Of a DNA stretch of 64,000 nucleotides, positions 25,442-34,766 are shown piece after piece. Location of the stretch: the NCBI RefSeq assembly GCF_024172165.1, contig NZ_JAMZEB010000002.1:5415501-5479500 (forward strand), given 5' to 3'. Source of the stretch: Nonomuraea thailandensis. Lineage in GTDB: Bacteria; Actinomycetota; Actinomycetes; Streptosporangiales; Streptosporangiaceae. The position numbers and the translations under genes were made by a program. The notes beneath the pieces were generated by a model. The model was not told where the DNA came from, made no database searches, and saw only the letters and a list, made by a program, of their open reading frames with translations. Within the stretch, counting starts at the first letter, position 1; every line of letters begins with the position of its first letter.

Positions 25442-28400
25442 TCAGGCGGCCGCCTTGGCGGTCAGCGCCACCTGGGCCTGCTTGGTGACGCCGCTGACGG
25501 TGACGGCCACCGTCACCTGTCCCGGCCGCAGCGCCGTCAGCGTGCCGGACCCGGGGTCGAGCACGGCGACGTGCCAGGGCTTGGCGGACGTGCGGGCGCC
25601 GACGTGCAGGTTCGGCGAGCCGGACCAGGTGACCGACACCGGGTAGGCGGCGGGCACCGTACGGCCGGCCTGCGCGAGCGCCGCCGTCACCGGGGCGGGC
25701 GCGCCGACCGCGACCGTGGCCGGGGCGGTGAGCGTGAGCTCGTCCACGTGCGGCCGCACCTGCGTGCCGATCCAGTCGGGCGCGTCGGCGAACCAGTTCC
25801 GCTTGACGTGCTCGGCCTCGGCCCGCGTCACGGGGTCCACGCCCCACAGCGACCAGCCGGTGAACCCGCCGTCCTCGGGGGCGGTGGCGGGGTTCTTGCC
25901 GGAGTTGCCGTTGATGAAGTACGGCACCGCGTCCACGTGCTCGGCGTGGAAGGTCCCGACGTGCGCGCCGATGAACGCGGCGCCCTTGCCGGTGCTGCGC
26001 TGGAAGTCGGCCAGCCAGCCCTCGACGAGCGCGGCCTCCTTGCGGTCGCCGAGCTGGCTGCCCTTGCCGGGCGTGGGGTCGCGCGGCGGCACGTGGAACA
26101 GGACGGCGACGGACCCGATCGAGCCGTCCTTCGCCGCCGAGTCCAGCAGGGACCGCAGTTGCGCCACCTGGTCGTAGCCGCCGCCCCTGAGGGTCAGGCG
26201 GGAGGTGTCCAGGGTGATGAAGCGGGTGCCCTTGTGGTCGAAGGTCTGGTACGTGTCCCCGAAGACGGCCTTGAAGTTGTCGATCTTGCCGCCCATGACC
26301 TCATGGTTGCCCGGGATGTAGTGATATTTCACCGTTCCGCCGAGCTCTTCGTCGAGGATCTTCTTCGCCAGCGCGAAGTCCTCCGGCGACGCCTCGTCCA
26401 CCAGGTCGCCGTTGATCACCAGGAAGTCCGGCCCGGCCGCCTTGATCTCCTGGAGGGTGCGGCGCGCGTTCCTCACCAGGTCGCTGTCCGGGTTCCTGGC
26501 CACGAACTGCGCGTCCGACATGACCGCGAACCGCCACGGCATCCTGGAGACCTCGCTCCTGACCACGGGGTCGGCCTTCCTGGGCACCGCCGGGGCCGAG
26601 ACCGACGGCGGCACCTTGGCGACCAGCCCGTCGATGAGGATCTCGTTGGTGTACCTCACGTCGGCCTTCGTCTCGGCCACGTAGAAGCGCCGCAGCTTGA
26701 GCGGGTAGTTGACGCCCGGCGGCACGGTGAACTCGACGTACTTCCAGCCGGTCCACGTCAGGTACGGGCCGCGCAGGATCTGCGACTGCCCGAGCGCGTC
26801 GTAGAACTCCAGGCTCGGCCACTCGCCCTTGCCGGTGGAGTTGATCCACAGCCCGAACGCCTGCGGCTGCCCCTCGACCACGATCTGCTGGGGCGGGCTG
26901 GCGTACGCGGCCCGGGTGGCGGTGGAGGTGGTGAAGTCGTACGACAGCTTGAGCCCGCCCCCGCTCTGCCCCGGCGCGGCCGACAGGGAGCCGGTGGCGC
27001 GGGCGGCGGCGAAGGTCCACCTGGAGGCGTCCTCGAAGTCGGCGACCGGCTTGGACTCGAACCCGACCGTCACCGGCACCGCGGTGCTGATCCTGCCGAC
27101 CTTGGCGGTGATCAGGCCGGAGCCGGTGGCCTGCCTGGCCTTGACGGTGAAGGAGCCGTGCTCGGCCGCGGTGACCTCGAACAGGTTCTCGTCGTAGTCG
27201 AGCGTGAGGTCGCCGGGCTCGATGGGCGCGGAGTTGCCGTTGCGGTCGTAGCCGACCACGCCGAACGTGGCGGTGCCGCCCTCACCGGCCATGCCGAGGC
27301 GGTCGGCGGTGGCGCCGAGCCGCTCCAGCGGCTGCAGCACGGTCAGCTCGACGGTGCCCCTGGCCTTGCCCCGCGAGGCGGTGACGGTGGTGGTGCCCGG
27401 CACGAGGGCGTGGAACTTCCCGTCGCGGATGACGCCGTGCACGGCCGGGTTCGCCCGCCAGGACGGGGTGCCGGCGGCGGGGCCGTACGTCTCGTCGTAG
27501 CCGGCGGCGGTCAGCCGCCTGGTCAGGCCGGGGAAGACCCGCTCGGGGCGGCCACCGGCGACGGGCCCGACGCCGGGCGCCTTGGCGGGGTCGGTCGCGG
27601 TCTCCAGCCAGAAGCCCTTCAGCCTGCCGCTGCCCTCGGGCGCGTAGAGCGCCAGGCCGTTGGGCACGTGGCGCTCGCCGCCGTCGGAAGGGCTGTTCTC
27701 CACCTGCACGTCGGCGGAGCCCGGCTCGCGGGCCAGCATGGTGGAGGAGCCGCCGCCGTCGAGGTTGAGCGCGTTGGCGGCGCCGAGGTCCTGCATCATC
27801 GCGGCCAGCTCGTTCAGCGTGACGCCGCGGCTGTCGGCCTGGCGGCCGTCCACGGTCAGCAGGTACATCTTCCTGCCGTCCGCCGAGAAGCCGACGGCGG
27901 TGCGCGGGTGCGCGGCCGGGTCGGTCGAGTTCTGCAGGACGCCGTCCTTGACCAGCACCTGGTTGCCGCCCACGGCGGCCTTCACCGGGCTGCCGTCGGA
28001 GGGCTTGGGCTGGTAGGCCACGTCCACCTTGTCGCCGGGCTCGAGCGCGGACAGGGCGGCGGCCCCGGCGTCCCGGCCGAGCAGGATCGTGGTGCCGGCG
28101 GGGATCGGGCCGGTGCCGGCGGAGGCGCGTACCTCGGAGACGACCCCGTCCACCAGCACGACCTCGGCGACGGACGCCGCGCCCTCGACCGCGCGGGCCC
28201 GGGTGTAGGAGCCCCACAGCGGCGTGAACAGGCCCACGCCGTCCCGCTGGATGATCTGGTTGAACTGGGTGAGCTTGACCGGCGCGCCGCCCGACGGGGT
28301 GGCGGTGCCCTCGAAGTACATCTTCAGCACGCGGCCGACCCCGTCGCCGGTGACCGCGACGGCGTTCTCGTGGCCGGCGACCGGCGACTGGACCAGCGTG

Positions 28401-28840
28401 CCGTCCTGCACGCCGATGCCCTGTGCGGCGCCGGAGTTGTTGATGTCGAAGAAGTCGCCGTTGACGGCCGCGACGGCGCGCGAGCGCTTGGCGGGCCCGG
28501 ACAGCGGCTCGGTCTTCGACACCTCGCCGGAGAAGACGTAGTCCGCCTTCGCGCCGCCGAGGTCGGCGGTGACGGCGTCGGCGCGCAGCCAGCCGAGCGC
28601 GTCATAGGTGTCGAACGAGGTCAGCGAGATGCCCGGCGCCACCGGCCGGGTCTTCTTGGCGGTCTCCAGCCGTTGCGGCGCCGCGGCGGTGGGGGCGAGC
28701 AACGTGGAGGAGGCCTGGTAGGACGACGCCGTCTCCAGCGCGTCCTCTGCGGGAGGAGTGGGATCGGCCTGCGCGGGCGCGCTGAGGGCCACAGGGCCTA
28801 ACACGAGCGCGGCGGCGGCCAGCAATCGGAGGGTCTGCAC
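25442..28840 (-). CDS. Secreted phosphodiester glycosidase-metallophosphoesterase fusion
   Basis: GTG 28840 gives 1,132 residues and a clean signal peptide (MQTLRLLAAAALVLGPVALS...); TTG 28852 is possible. Residues ~70-395 form a NAGPA-type phosphodiester glycosidase domain (AAVNGDFFDINNSGAAQGIG, ALNLDGGGSSTML, VPNGLALYAP). Two Ig/bacterial-surface-like modules and a galactose-binding-like module (~595-745) follow. Then comes a calcineurin-like phosphoesterase (~765-985: RFAVMSDAQF, VINGDLVDEA, IPGNHEVMGG, GAHVGTFH) and a C-terminal Ig-like domain. One chain could thus remove a sugar from a sugar-phosphodiester and then act on phosphate. A wall or teichoic-type phosphoglycan substrate is inference. 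Confidence 0.88.
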   Translation of the reverse strand: MQTLRLLAAAALVLGPVALSAPAQADPTPPAEDALETASSYQASSTLLAPTAAAPQRLETAKKTRPVAPGISLTSFDTYDALGWLRADAVTADLGGAKADYVFSGEVSKTEPLSGPAKRSRAVAAVNGDFFDINNSGAAQGIGVQDGTLVQSPVAGHENAVAVTGDGVGRVLKMYFEGTATPSGGAPVKLTQFNQIIQRDGVGLFTPLWGSYTRARAVEGAASVAEVVLVDGVVSEVRASAGTGPIPAGTTILLGRDAGAAALSALEPGDKVDVAYQPKPSDGSPVKAAVGGNQVLVKDGVLQNSTDPAAHPRTAVGFSADGRKMYLLTVDGRQADSRGVTLNELAAMMQDLGAANALNLDGGGSSTMLAREPGSADVQVENSPSDGGERHVPNGLALYAPEGSGRLKGFWLETATDPAKAPGVGPVAGGRPERVFPGLTRRLTAAGYDETYGPAAGTPSWRANPAVHGVIRDGKFHALVPGTTTVTASRGKARGTVELTVLQPLERLGATADRLGMAGEGGTATFGVVGYDRNGNSAPIEPGDLTLDYDENLFEVTAAEHGSFTVKARQATGSGLITAKVGRISTAVPVTVGFESKPVADFEDASRWTFAAARATGSLSAAPGQSGGGLKLSYDFTTSTATRAAYASPPQQIVVEGQPQAFGLWINSTGKGEWPSLEFYDALGQSQILRGPYLTWTGWKYVEFTVPPGVNYPLKLRRFYVAETKADVRYTNEILIDGLVAKVPPSVSAPAVPRKADPVVRSEVSRMPWRFAVMSDAQFVARNPDSDLVRNARRTLQEIKAAGPDFLVINGDLVDEASPEDFALAKKILDEELGGTVKYHYIPGNHEVMGGKIDNFKAVFGDTYQTFDHKGTRFITLDTSRLTLRGGGYDQVAQLRSLLDSAAKDGSIGSVAVLFHVPPRDPTPGKGSQLGDRKEAALVEGWLADFQRSTGKGAAFIGAHVGTFHAEHVDAVPYFINGNSGKNPATAPEDGGFTGWSLWGVDPVTRAEAEHVKRNWFADAPDWIGTQVRPHVDELTLTAPATVAVGAPAPVTAALAQAGRTVPAAYPVSVTWSGSPNLHVGARTSAKPWHVAVLDPGSGTLTALRPGQVTVAVTVSGVTKQAQVALTAKAAA

Positions 28841-28937
28841 GACCGAACTCAATCGCCCGTGGATATAACTTTCAAGACCAAAGAGTGAACTAAAAGAAAA
28901 TTTCAGATCTTGTACGCCTCCTGCCTCGCGTTTCAGG

Positions 28938-30110
28938 ATGGAGGACGTGGATCGAGAGGCGCTCTACCGCGGCCCCCATCCCGTCTACGCCAGGGCCCGC
29001 GCGGCCGCCGGCCTGACCTTCGTGGAGGAGCTGGACGCCTGGCTGGTGGCCCGGTACGCCGACGTGCGCGAGGTGCTGAGCAGGCCGGGCGACTTCTCCT
29101 CCCGGGGCGCGCTCCGCCCCGACGTGCTGCCGGGCCCGCGCGCGTTCGCCGAGCTGGCGGGCGTCCCCGGCGGCGCCCCCGTGGTGCTGAGCACCGACGG
29201 CGCGGCCCACGCCCGCTACCGCAGGCCGCTGACCAGGGGCCTGTCACCGGCCAGGGTGACGGCCGCGCTCCCGTTCGTGCGGGACACGGCGGCCGGGCTC
29301 ATCGGCTCGTTCGCCAAGGCCGGCCAGGTGGAGTGGATGGCCGCCTACGCCAGGCCGCTGCCCGCCATCGTCATCGGCCACCTGCTGGGCCTGGACCCGG
29401 CCGACGTCCCCGCCGCCGTCCGGGCCGGGCACCGCGCCGAGGACCTGCTGTTCACCCCCATGCCCGAGGACGAGCAGGTCGCCGCCGCCCGCGAGGTGGC
29501 CGCGCTGCGCCGCCTGCTGGACGCCCACGCCCAAGCCTCGGGCACGGCCCGGACCCTCACCGGCGAGCTGGCCCGCGGCCTGGACGACCGCGACGAGATC
29601 GTCTCCAACGCCGAGAACCTCATGCTGGCCGGCCACCTCACCACGACGGCGCTGCTCGGCAGCACCGTGCACCACCTGCTGCTCGACCGCCGCCAGTGGG
29701 AGCTGCTGTGCGCGCGGCCCGAGCTCGTCCCGGCCGCGATCGAGGAGGCGGCCAGGTACGAGGCGCCGGTGCAGGGCTTCCGCCGCACCGTCACCCGGCC
29801 GCTCACGCTGTCCGGGACGAAGCTGGCCGAGGGCGACACGGTGTTCGTGTCGTTCGGCTCGGCGGGGCGGGACGCGACGGTGTTCGAGCGGCCGGACACG
29901 TTCGACATCACCCGGGAGCCGGTGCGGCACCTGTCGTTCGGGCACGGCGTGCACGGCTGCCCGGGCTCGCTGCTGGCCCGCGAGCAGCTCACGATCACCC
30001 TGGAGCTGCTCGTCCGCGAGCTGCCCGGCCTACACCTCGCCCGCCAGGACGTCGTCATGGCGGCCACGCTCATCCACCGCGCGCCCGAGCGGCTCCTCCT
30101 CGGCTGGTAG
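28938..30110 (+). CDS. Cytochrome P450
   Basis: A 390-residue bacterial P450 starting at ATG 28938 (no clear ribosome binding site; GTG 28947 is an alternative). The haem loop LSFGHGVHGCPGS supplies Cys341, the K-helix ExxR is EEAAR, and the I-helix reads LMLAGHLTTTALLG with the oxygen-activating Thr. It has no signal or anchor, so it is a soluble monooxygenase needing separate ferredoxin partners. No ferredoxin, terpene or polyketide genes are near, so substrate and pathway are unknown. Its 3' end overlaps the convergent membrane-protein gene by 81 bp. Confidence 0.93.
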   Translation: MEDVDREALYRGPHPVYARARAAAGLTFVEELDAWLVARYADVREVLSRPGDFSSRGALRPDVLPGPRAFAELAGVPGGAPVVLSTDGAAHARYRRPLTRGLSPARVTAALPFVRDTAAGLIGSFAKAGQVEWMAAYARPLPAIVIGHLLGLDPADVPAAVRAGHRAEDLLFTPMPEDEQVAAAREVAALRRLLDAHAQASGTARTLTGELARGLDDRDEIVSNAENLMLAGHLTTTALLGSTVHHLLLDRRQWELLCARPELVPAAIEEAARYEAPVQGFRRTVTRPLTLSGTKLAEGDTVFVSFGSAGRDATVFERPDTFDITREPVRHLSFGHGVHGCPGSLLAREQLTITLELLVRELPGLHLARQDVVMAATLIHRAPERLLLGW

Positions 30111-32396
30111 GCGCACCCCGGCGTGCAGCACCAGCGGCACGGCCAGCGCCACCGCCATGGAAAGCACAGCCGTGCCGGAGTCGTTGACCAGCATGCCGAC
30201 GACGCCGCTGGCCAGCGCGCCGACCAGCCCGGCCCGCAGCATGGGCGCCCGCGCGAACGCCCGGGGCACCAGGCCCGCGCTCACCTGCCCGGGCCGCAGC
30301 ACCGCGAACACCAGGAACACCAGCCCGGCCAGCACGATCGGCATGAGGTTAGGCGAGAGCAGCGTGTGCAACATGGCGCCCAGCTTGCGGCCGATCATGG
30401 GCCAGAACGTCCCGTCGAGCACCTGCCCCACGAACCTGCCCAGGTGCGTCTGCGACTGCGGCGGCCGCAGCCAGTCCAGCACGGCGATCACCGACACGGC
30501 CACCCCGCCCAGCATGCTGAACCCGGCCAGCTTCAGCACCGACACCTTCTTGCCCGCCACCAGCAGCGCGGTCACGGCGATCCCGGGCGCGAACGCGATC
30601 ACGCCGCCGAAGTCGCTGCCCACGCCCGGCCAGCCGGCCAGCAGCGTCGCGACCACGCCGAGACCGGTCACCACGGCCACGGCCAGGCGCCTGCGCCCGG
30701 CGCGCACCAGATGCTCGGCGGCCACGGCGGCGCCCATGAGCACGGACGTGGCCAGCAGTGCGAACGGGATGTTCGCCAGCCCGTAGTACCGCCCGCCGAC
30801 CACGGCGGTGTATCCCATGAGCGCGTTGAACTGCAGGTTCGTCCCGGTCAGCAGGTCACCCACGAGCACCGCGAAGTTGATCACGCAGACCACCGCCGGC
30901 GGGCCGAGCGGGTCGCGCCGCCACGGGCCCAGCAGGGCGATCGCGCTGAGCACCGCCGTCACGGCCAGCACGCAGCCGATCAGGGTCGGGGGGATCGACG
31001 GGCTGTGGTCCCACGGCAGCAGGTTGACCACGTACGTCGAGACGGGCACGCAGGCCATCGCGATGGCGGCCACGCCGACGAAACCGAGCCTCCTGCGGCG
31101 CGAGAGCAGGAAGTAGGACAGGACGTAGAAGGCGACCGTGAGGGTGGCGAAACCGGTGAAGAAGTAGCCGGTCATCCCGCGCACGGTGGTCCCGGCCAGG
31201 TCGGCCCGCACGAGATCGGCCGAGCTGATCGGCTCGCCGAGCCGCCACGGCAGCCCGATCACGTTCGGCGGCGTGGGGATGCCGGCGGCGGTCAGGACGG
31301 TGGGGGTGACGTCGGGCAGCAGCACGATGTCGTCCCGCCGCGCCGAGTTCCCCCCGATCCGCGGCCCCACCACCTCCCCACCACCATCCCGCACCCCCGC
31401 ACCGGCACCGGAACGCACGCCCGCGTCACCGGGGGAAACGCCCTCGGCGCGCGCGGCCGGGATGGCGCCGGAGCCGCTGCTGCCGGGCGTCGTGGCACCG
31501 GGCGCCGCAGTGCCGGGCGTCGCAGTGCCGGGCGTCGTGGCACCGGGCGTTGCAGTGCCGGGCGTCGCAGTGCCGGGCGTCGTGGCACCGGGCGTTGCAG
31601 TGCCGGCGCGCTTCCAGAGGGCCACGCGCAGGTGCGGCGTGGAGCCGTGGTCGCCGATGCCGGCCAGCACGATCTCGGTGCCGGCGGGCAGCCGGTCCAG
31701 CGCGGCGCCGACCTCGGCGTCGGCCTGGCGGGCCAGGTCGCGCCGCCGCCCGGGCGTCAGCGCCTCGGGCTCCTGCGGCAGCCTGCCGTCCACCAGGTAC
31801 GGCTCGATGAGCGCGGCCACGTCCACGGCCAGCACCCGGCAGCGCGACCAGTCGCTCAGCTCGGCGGGCGTGGCGGCGTACAGGTCGACCTCGCCCTCCC
31901 TGTCGGCCAGCGCGAGCGCCGAGCCCCTGCCGACGGCGGCCGTGCAGTGACCGGCGGCGTGCACGGCGGCGCCGAGAGTCCCCGCGCTGGCGCCGTCACG
32001 GGTGGCGTGCAGCTCGCCCATCCCGGGCACGACCGCGCCCCGTCCCCGGACGACCGGCTCGGGCGAGAGCCCGCAGCGCCGCCCCACGGCCGCGCGCACC
32101 CCCGACGAGACGCTCAGCCACCCGTCGTACGGGCAGGTCACGGTGCCGACGGCCTTGACCGACAGGGACCCGAGCCCGCTCTGCCCGGCCAGCTCCCACA
32201 GCCGCGGCGTGTCACGCGGATCGAGATCGTCCCACAACAACCCCGGCACCCCGATGAACGCCACCCGCCCACCGGCACCCTCACCCACCCCGGCTCCCCG
32301 ACCGGTCACGGCGTCCTGGCCCGCCCCGGCGACGGCGGCGGCCGGGCTCGGCCACCACATCGCCGCGGCCACCAGCAGCAGCAGTACCCACCTCAC
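30030..32396 (-). CDS. Large membrane protein with alkaline-phosphatase-like ectodomain
   Basis: GTG 32396 (GGGGG 7 nt upstream) gives 788 residues starting with a signal sequence (MRWVLLLLVAAAMWW). The extracellular part (~30-385) begins VAFIGVPGLLWDDLD and contains VTCPYDGWLSVSSG, IGDHGSTPHLRVALW and LLPDVTPTVLTAAGI, a pattern like the alkaline phosphatase superfamily. A TPGAT/TPGTA repeat linker lies near residues 265-305. About 11-12 membrane helices fill the rest (GRYYGLANIPFALLATS is the most conserved-looking part). Function is unknown; envelope phosphoglycan handling is a guess. It follows the 32463-34703 gene by 66 bp, a likely operon. Confidence 0.8.
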   Translation of the reverse strand: MRWVLLLLVAAAMWWPSPAAAVAGAGQDAVTGRGAGVGEGAGGRVAFIGVPGLLWDDLDPRDTPRLWELAGQSGLGSLSVKAVGTVTCPYDGWLSVSSGVRAAVGRRCGLSPEPVVRGRGAVVPGMGELHATRDGASAGTLGAAVHAAGHCTAAVGRGSALALADREGEVDLYAATPAELSDWSRCRVLAVDVAALIEPYLVDGRLPQEPEALTPGRRRDLARQADAEVGAALDRLPAGTEIVLAGIGDHGSTPHLRVALWKRAGTATPGATTPGTATPGTATPGATTPGTATPGTAAPGATTPGSSGSGAIPAARAEGVSPGDAGVRSGAGAGVRDGGGEVVGPRIGGNSARRDDIVLLPDVTPTVLTAAGIPTPPNVIGLPWRLGEPISSADLVRADLAGTTVRGMTGYFFTGFATLTVAFYVLSYFLLSRRRRLGFVGVAAIAMACVPVSTYVVNLLPWDHSPSIPPTLIGCVLAVTAVLSAIALLGPWRRDPLGPPAVVCVINFAVLVGDLLTGTNLQFNALMGYTAVVGGRYYGLANIPFALLATSVLMGAAVAAEHLVRAGRRRLAVAVVTGLGVVATLLAGWPGVGSDFGGVIAFAPGIAVTALLVAGKKVSVLKLAGFSMLGGVAVSVIAVLDWLRPPQSQTHLGRFVGQVLDGTFWPMIGRKLGAMLHTLLSPNLMPIVLAGLVFLVFAVLRPGQVSAGLVPRAFARAPMLRAGLVGALASGVVGMLVNDSGTAVLSMAVALAVPLVLHAGVRLPAEEEPLGRAVDERGRHDDVLAGEV
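31483..31602. repeat. Eight 15-bp tandem repeats inside membrane-protein gene
   Basis: Eight contiguous 15-bp units sharing CCGGGCG encode TPGAT/TPGTA/APGAT pentapeptides on the minus strand. Three variants recur in order, giving a 45-bp higher-order period. The length is a multiple of 3, so copy-number change keeps the frame. Confidence 0.9.
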
Positions 32397-32462
32397 CGTC
32401 GGGCCCCCATCCGGATGCGACGATCGATTCGGAACGCGGGCCACCCTACCCGCGCCGAGGCC

Positions 32463-34703
32463 TCAGACGGCGGGTTTGACGGTGATCAGCCGATCCAGAG
32501 CCGCGTCGTAGGAGGGATCGAGCCAGTAGCCCGAGTGCCACCGCGTCTCGGGCAGCGGCTCCCCCGGCCCTGGCCGGAGCGGATCCCAGCAGAACCGGTC
32601 CACCGCGTCCCGCTGCCCGCCCGCGAGGGGATCGACGCGGCGGAAGGCGGGCCCGCCGATGGGGTCGCTCAACCGGTAGAGGTTGCACCAGCTCACCCGC
32701 TCCCGTACGGCGCCCAGCCCGTCACCGCCGAAGTAGGCGGGGAAGAACGGCGCGTACAGGCGGCGCAGCGGCGACCCGTGGGTCAGCAGCCGCACGCGCG
32801 CCCGCTGCCCCGGATCGAGCTGCAGCACCAGGGCGGCCACGAGGACGCTGCCCTGGCTGTGCCCCGACAGCACGACCTGGTCGCGGTCGGTCGGGGCGAG
32901 CCGGCCGACGCGCGTCATCAGCTCGGGGACGACCCGCTCGGTGTAGCAGGGCGGCGAGAGAGGGTGGATGGCGCGCGGCCAGAACGTGCAGATGTCCCAC
33001 AGGATCCCGACCGTCCTGCGCAGCCGGGTGTCGCGGTAGGTGCGCCGCCCGACCACCACCAGTGCCACCAGGACGGCCACCATGGCCCAGCTCCCCATCG
33101 AGGCGAGCAGCCCGGCGATGCCGCCGTCCGGCGTGAAGAGCCCCAGCCGGTGGATCACGGTCACGGCGGCGGACCCGGCGACCCCGATCGCGGTGAGCAC
33201 CCCCAGCACGAGCCCGGCGCGGTCGGTGAGCGAGGCCAGCGCCCACGTGCGCGCGACCACGCGGGCGTCGTCGCGTTCCAGATAGTACGGCTTGAGCTCC
33301 GGCGCCAGCCGCCCCGCCTCCGCCCGGCGGATCAGCCACAGCCCGGCGGCCACGACGACGAGCCCGGCGAGCAGCAGCGGCACGAGCGCCGCGGTCCACC
33401 AGACGGCTTCGTCGAGGAACAGTTTCCCGCCGACGGGCTGCGCCGCGGCGGGGTGCGCGGGGACGCCGAAGAACGTGGCCGTCCAGAACAGCAGCCCGAG
33501 CGCCATGACGTTCGCGCTGCCCACGGCCAGCATCAGCACGACCCACGCGGCCATCCCGCCCAGCGCCCGCCCCTCCCCCCGACCTCCGTGCCCGCCCTGC
33601 CGGTCCATGCGGGCCAGCGCGGCCGTCGTGACCAGCATGAACAGCGCCAGGGCCACCGTGACCGCGTATTGGAACGCTCCAATCCCGACGCCGGGCAGCA
33701 ACCATGCGCTCGTCCCCGTCACGCGGGCCGGCATTCCCGCCAGCGCCGCCCCGGCCGTGGCCAGGAACGCCACCGGCGCGGCCACCCGCAGCGCGTGGCA
33801 CGCGACGGTCAGCCACGCGGGCGCCCGCTGCCCGGTGTGCGGATCCAGCCGCCGCGCGATGGACGGCAGCGCGGCCAGCACGGCGGCGGCGAGCATCACG
33901 CCCGCGTTGGCCACGGTCAGCGCGAGGCCGGTGGCCGTGCCCGCGAAGGGCGCCGACACGGCCACCGCGATGGAGCCGATCGAGAAGGCCACGTGCACGA
34001 CCCGCAGCCGCCACACCGGCGCCGCCCCGTGCCACAGTCTCGGCCTGGCCAGCAGCACCCCGCCCTGGGCCGGGGTCTCGGGCGGCATCGTGCGTTCGTC
34101 CCGCAGCCAGGTGCGCCGCGCGATCCACCACAGCAGCACCACGACCAGCAGCGGCACGAGCGCGGTGACGGCCAGCCGTCTGGACGGCTCGTCGCCCCAC
34201 AGCACCGCGAGCCAGCGCACCCACCCCGGCGCGGTGTCGTAGGCGCAGGCCCGCCCGGCGGCCGTGCACTGCCAGCCGACGAGGTCGACGCCGGCCCGGG
34301 TGACGGCCCCGACGAGCGTGCCGGTGAGCAGCAACGCGAACAGCCGCTGCGCCGACTCGGTCACGTGCCGCAGCCGTACGCCCCGCGCGGGCCTGGGCAG
34401 CATGAAGTAGGACAGGTTCGCCAGCGAGAACGGCAGCAGGAGCAGCCACAGCGCGATCGCGCGCCCTCCGGAGGTGAGGTTGCCCCACGCGTACGCCTCC
34501 CTCCGGCGCACGCCGGGCACGTCCGGATGGTCGCCGGACGGCCGCTCGCCCTCCCACCACCTCCGGTAGAACCCGGTGGTGCCGTCGCCCGCGACGAGCC
34601 GGGGATGGGGGTGGCCGAGGGTGCCGGCCGGGGGCGTGCCCGAGACGCCGTGCACCCGGAGCTCGGTCACACCCCCGCAGGTCTCGTCGAGGAATCCGTC
34701 CAT
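32463..34703 (-). CDS. Multi-pass membrane protein with lipase-like C-terminal domain
   Basis: The 746-residue protein starts at ATG 34703. The short N-terminus TELRVHGVSGTPP looks like an alpha/beta-hydrolase opening strand with an HGVSGT oxyanion-type turn. A long insertion with about 12 membrane helices follows. The C-terminal ~150 residues resume the hydrolase fold with QVVLSGHSQGSVLVAALVL (GHSQG nucleophile elbow) and LLTHGSPLRRLYAPFFP. The fold therefore appears split by a membrane domain, or the two parts cooperate across it. No characterised relative comes to mind. It is the first gene of an operon with the phosphatase-like membrane protein. Confidence 0.8.
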   Translation of the reverse strand: MDGFLDETCGGVTELRVHGVSGTPPAGTLGHPHPRLVAGDGTTGFYRRWWEGERPSGDHPDVPGVRRREAYAWGNLTSGGRAIALWLLLLPFSLANLSYFMLPRPARGVRLRHVTESAQRLFALLLTGTLVGAVTRAGVDLVGWQCTAAGRACAYDTAPGWVRWLAVLWGDEPSRRLAVTALVPLLVVVLLWWIARRTWLRDERTMPPETPAQGGVLLARPRLWHGAAPVWRLRVVHVAFSIGSIAVAVSAPFAGTATGLALTVANAGVMLAAAVLAALPSIARRLDPHTGQRAPAWLTVACHALRVAAPVAFLATAGAALAGMPARVTGTSAWLLPGVGIGAFQYAVTVALALFMLVTTAALARMDRQGGHGGRGEGRALGGMAAWVVLMLAVGSANVMALGLLFWTATFFGVPAHPAAAQPVGGKLFLDEAVWWTAALVPLLLAGLVVVAAGLWLIRRAEAGRLAPELKPYYLERDDARVVARTWALASLTDRAGLVLGVLTAIGVAGSAAVTVIHRLGLFTPDGGIAGLLASMGSWAMVAVLVALVVVGRRTYRDTRLRRTVGILWDICTFWPRAIHPLSPPCYTERVVPELMTRVGRLAPTDRDQVVLSGHSQGSVLVAALVLQLDPGQRARVRLLTHGSPLRRLYAPFFPAYFGGDGLGAVRERVSWCNLYRLSDPIGGPAFRRVDPLAGGQRDAVDRFCWDPLRPGPGEPLPETRWHSGYWLDPSYDAALDRLITVKPAV

Positions 34704-34766
34704 GGGACCAGGATCCAGCCAAGACCACGATTACGCAAAGTGATTGTTCGATTACCAAAGGGTAGG

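Noticed and set aside
25019..28801. Plus-strand ORF of 1,260 codons
   Set aside because: It is antisense to the phosphodiester-glycosidase/phosphoesterase gene, whose domains are unmistakable, and has biased Gly/Arg/Val/Asp composition without motifs.
28938..30110. P450 as a sign of a secondary-metabolite cluster
   Set aside because: No polyketide, peptide, terpene or ferredoxin genes are near; the neighbours are envelope proteins and a glycosidase.
31483..31602. Short regular repeats suggestive of a CRISPR array
   Set aside because: The units are directly adjacent with no spacers and encode a repetitive peptide. No cas genes exist in the window. The same reasoning applies to 59287-59346 and 63654-63739.
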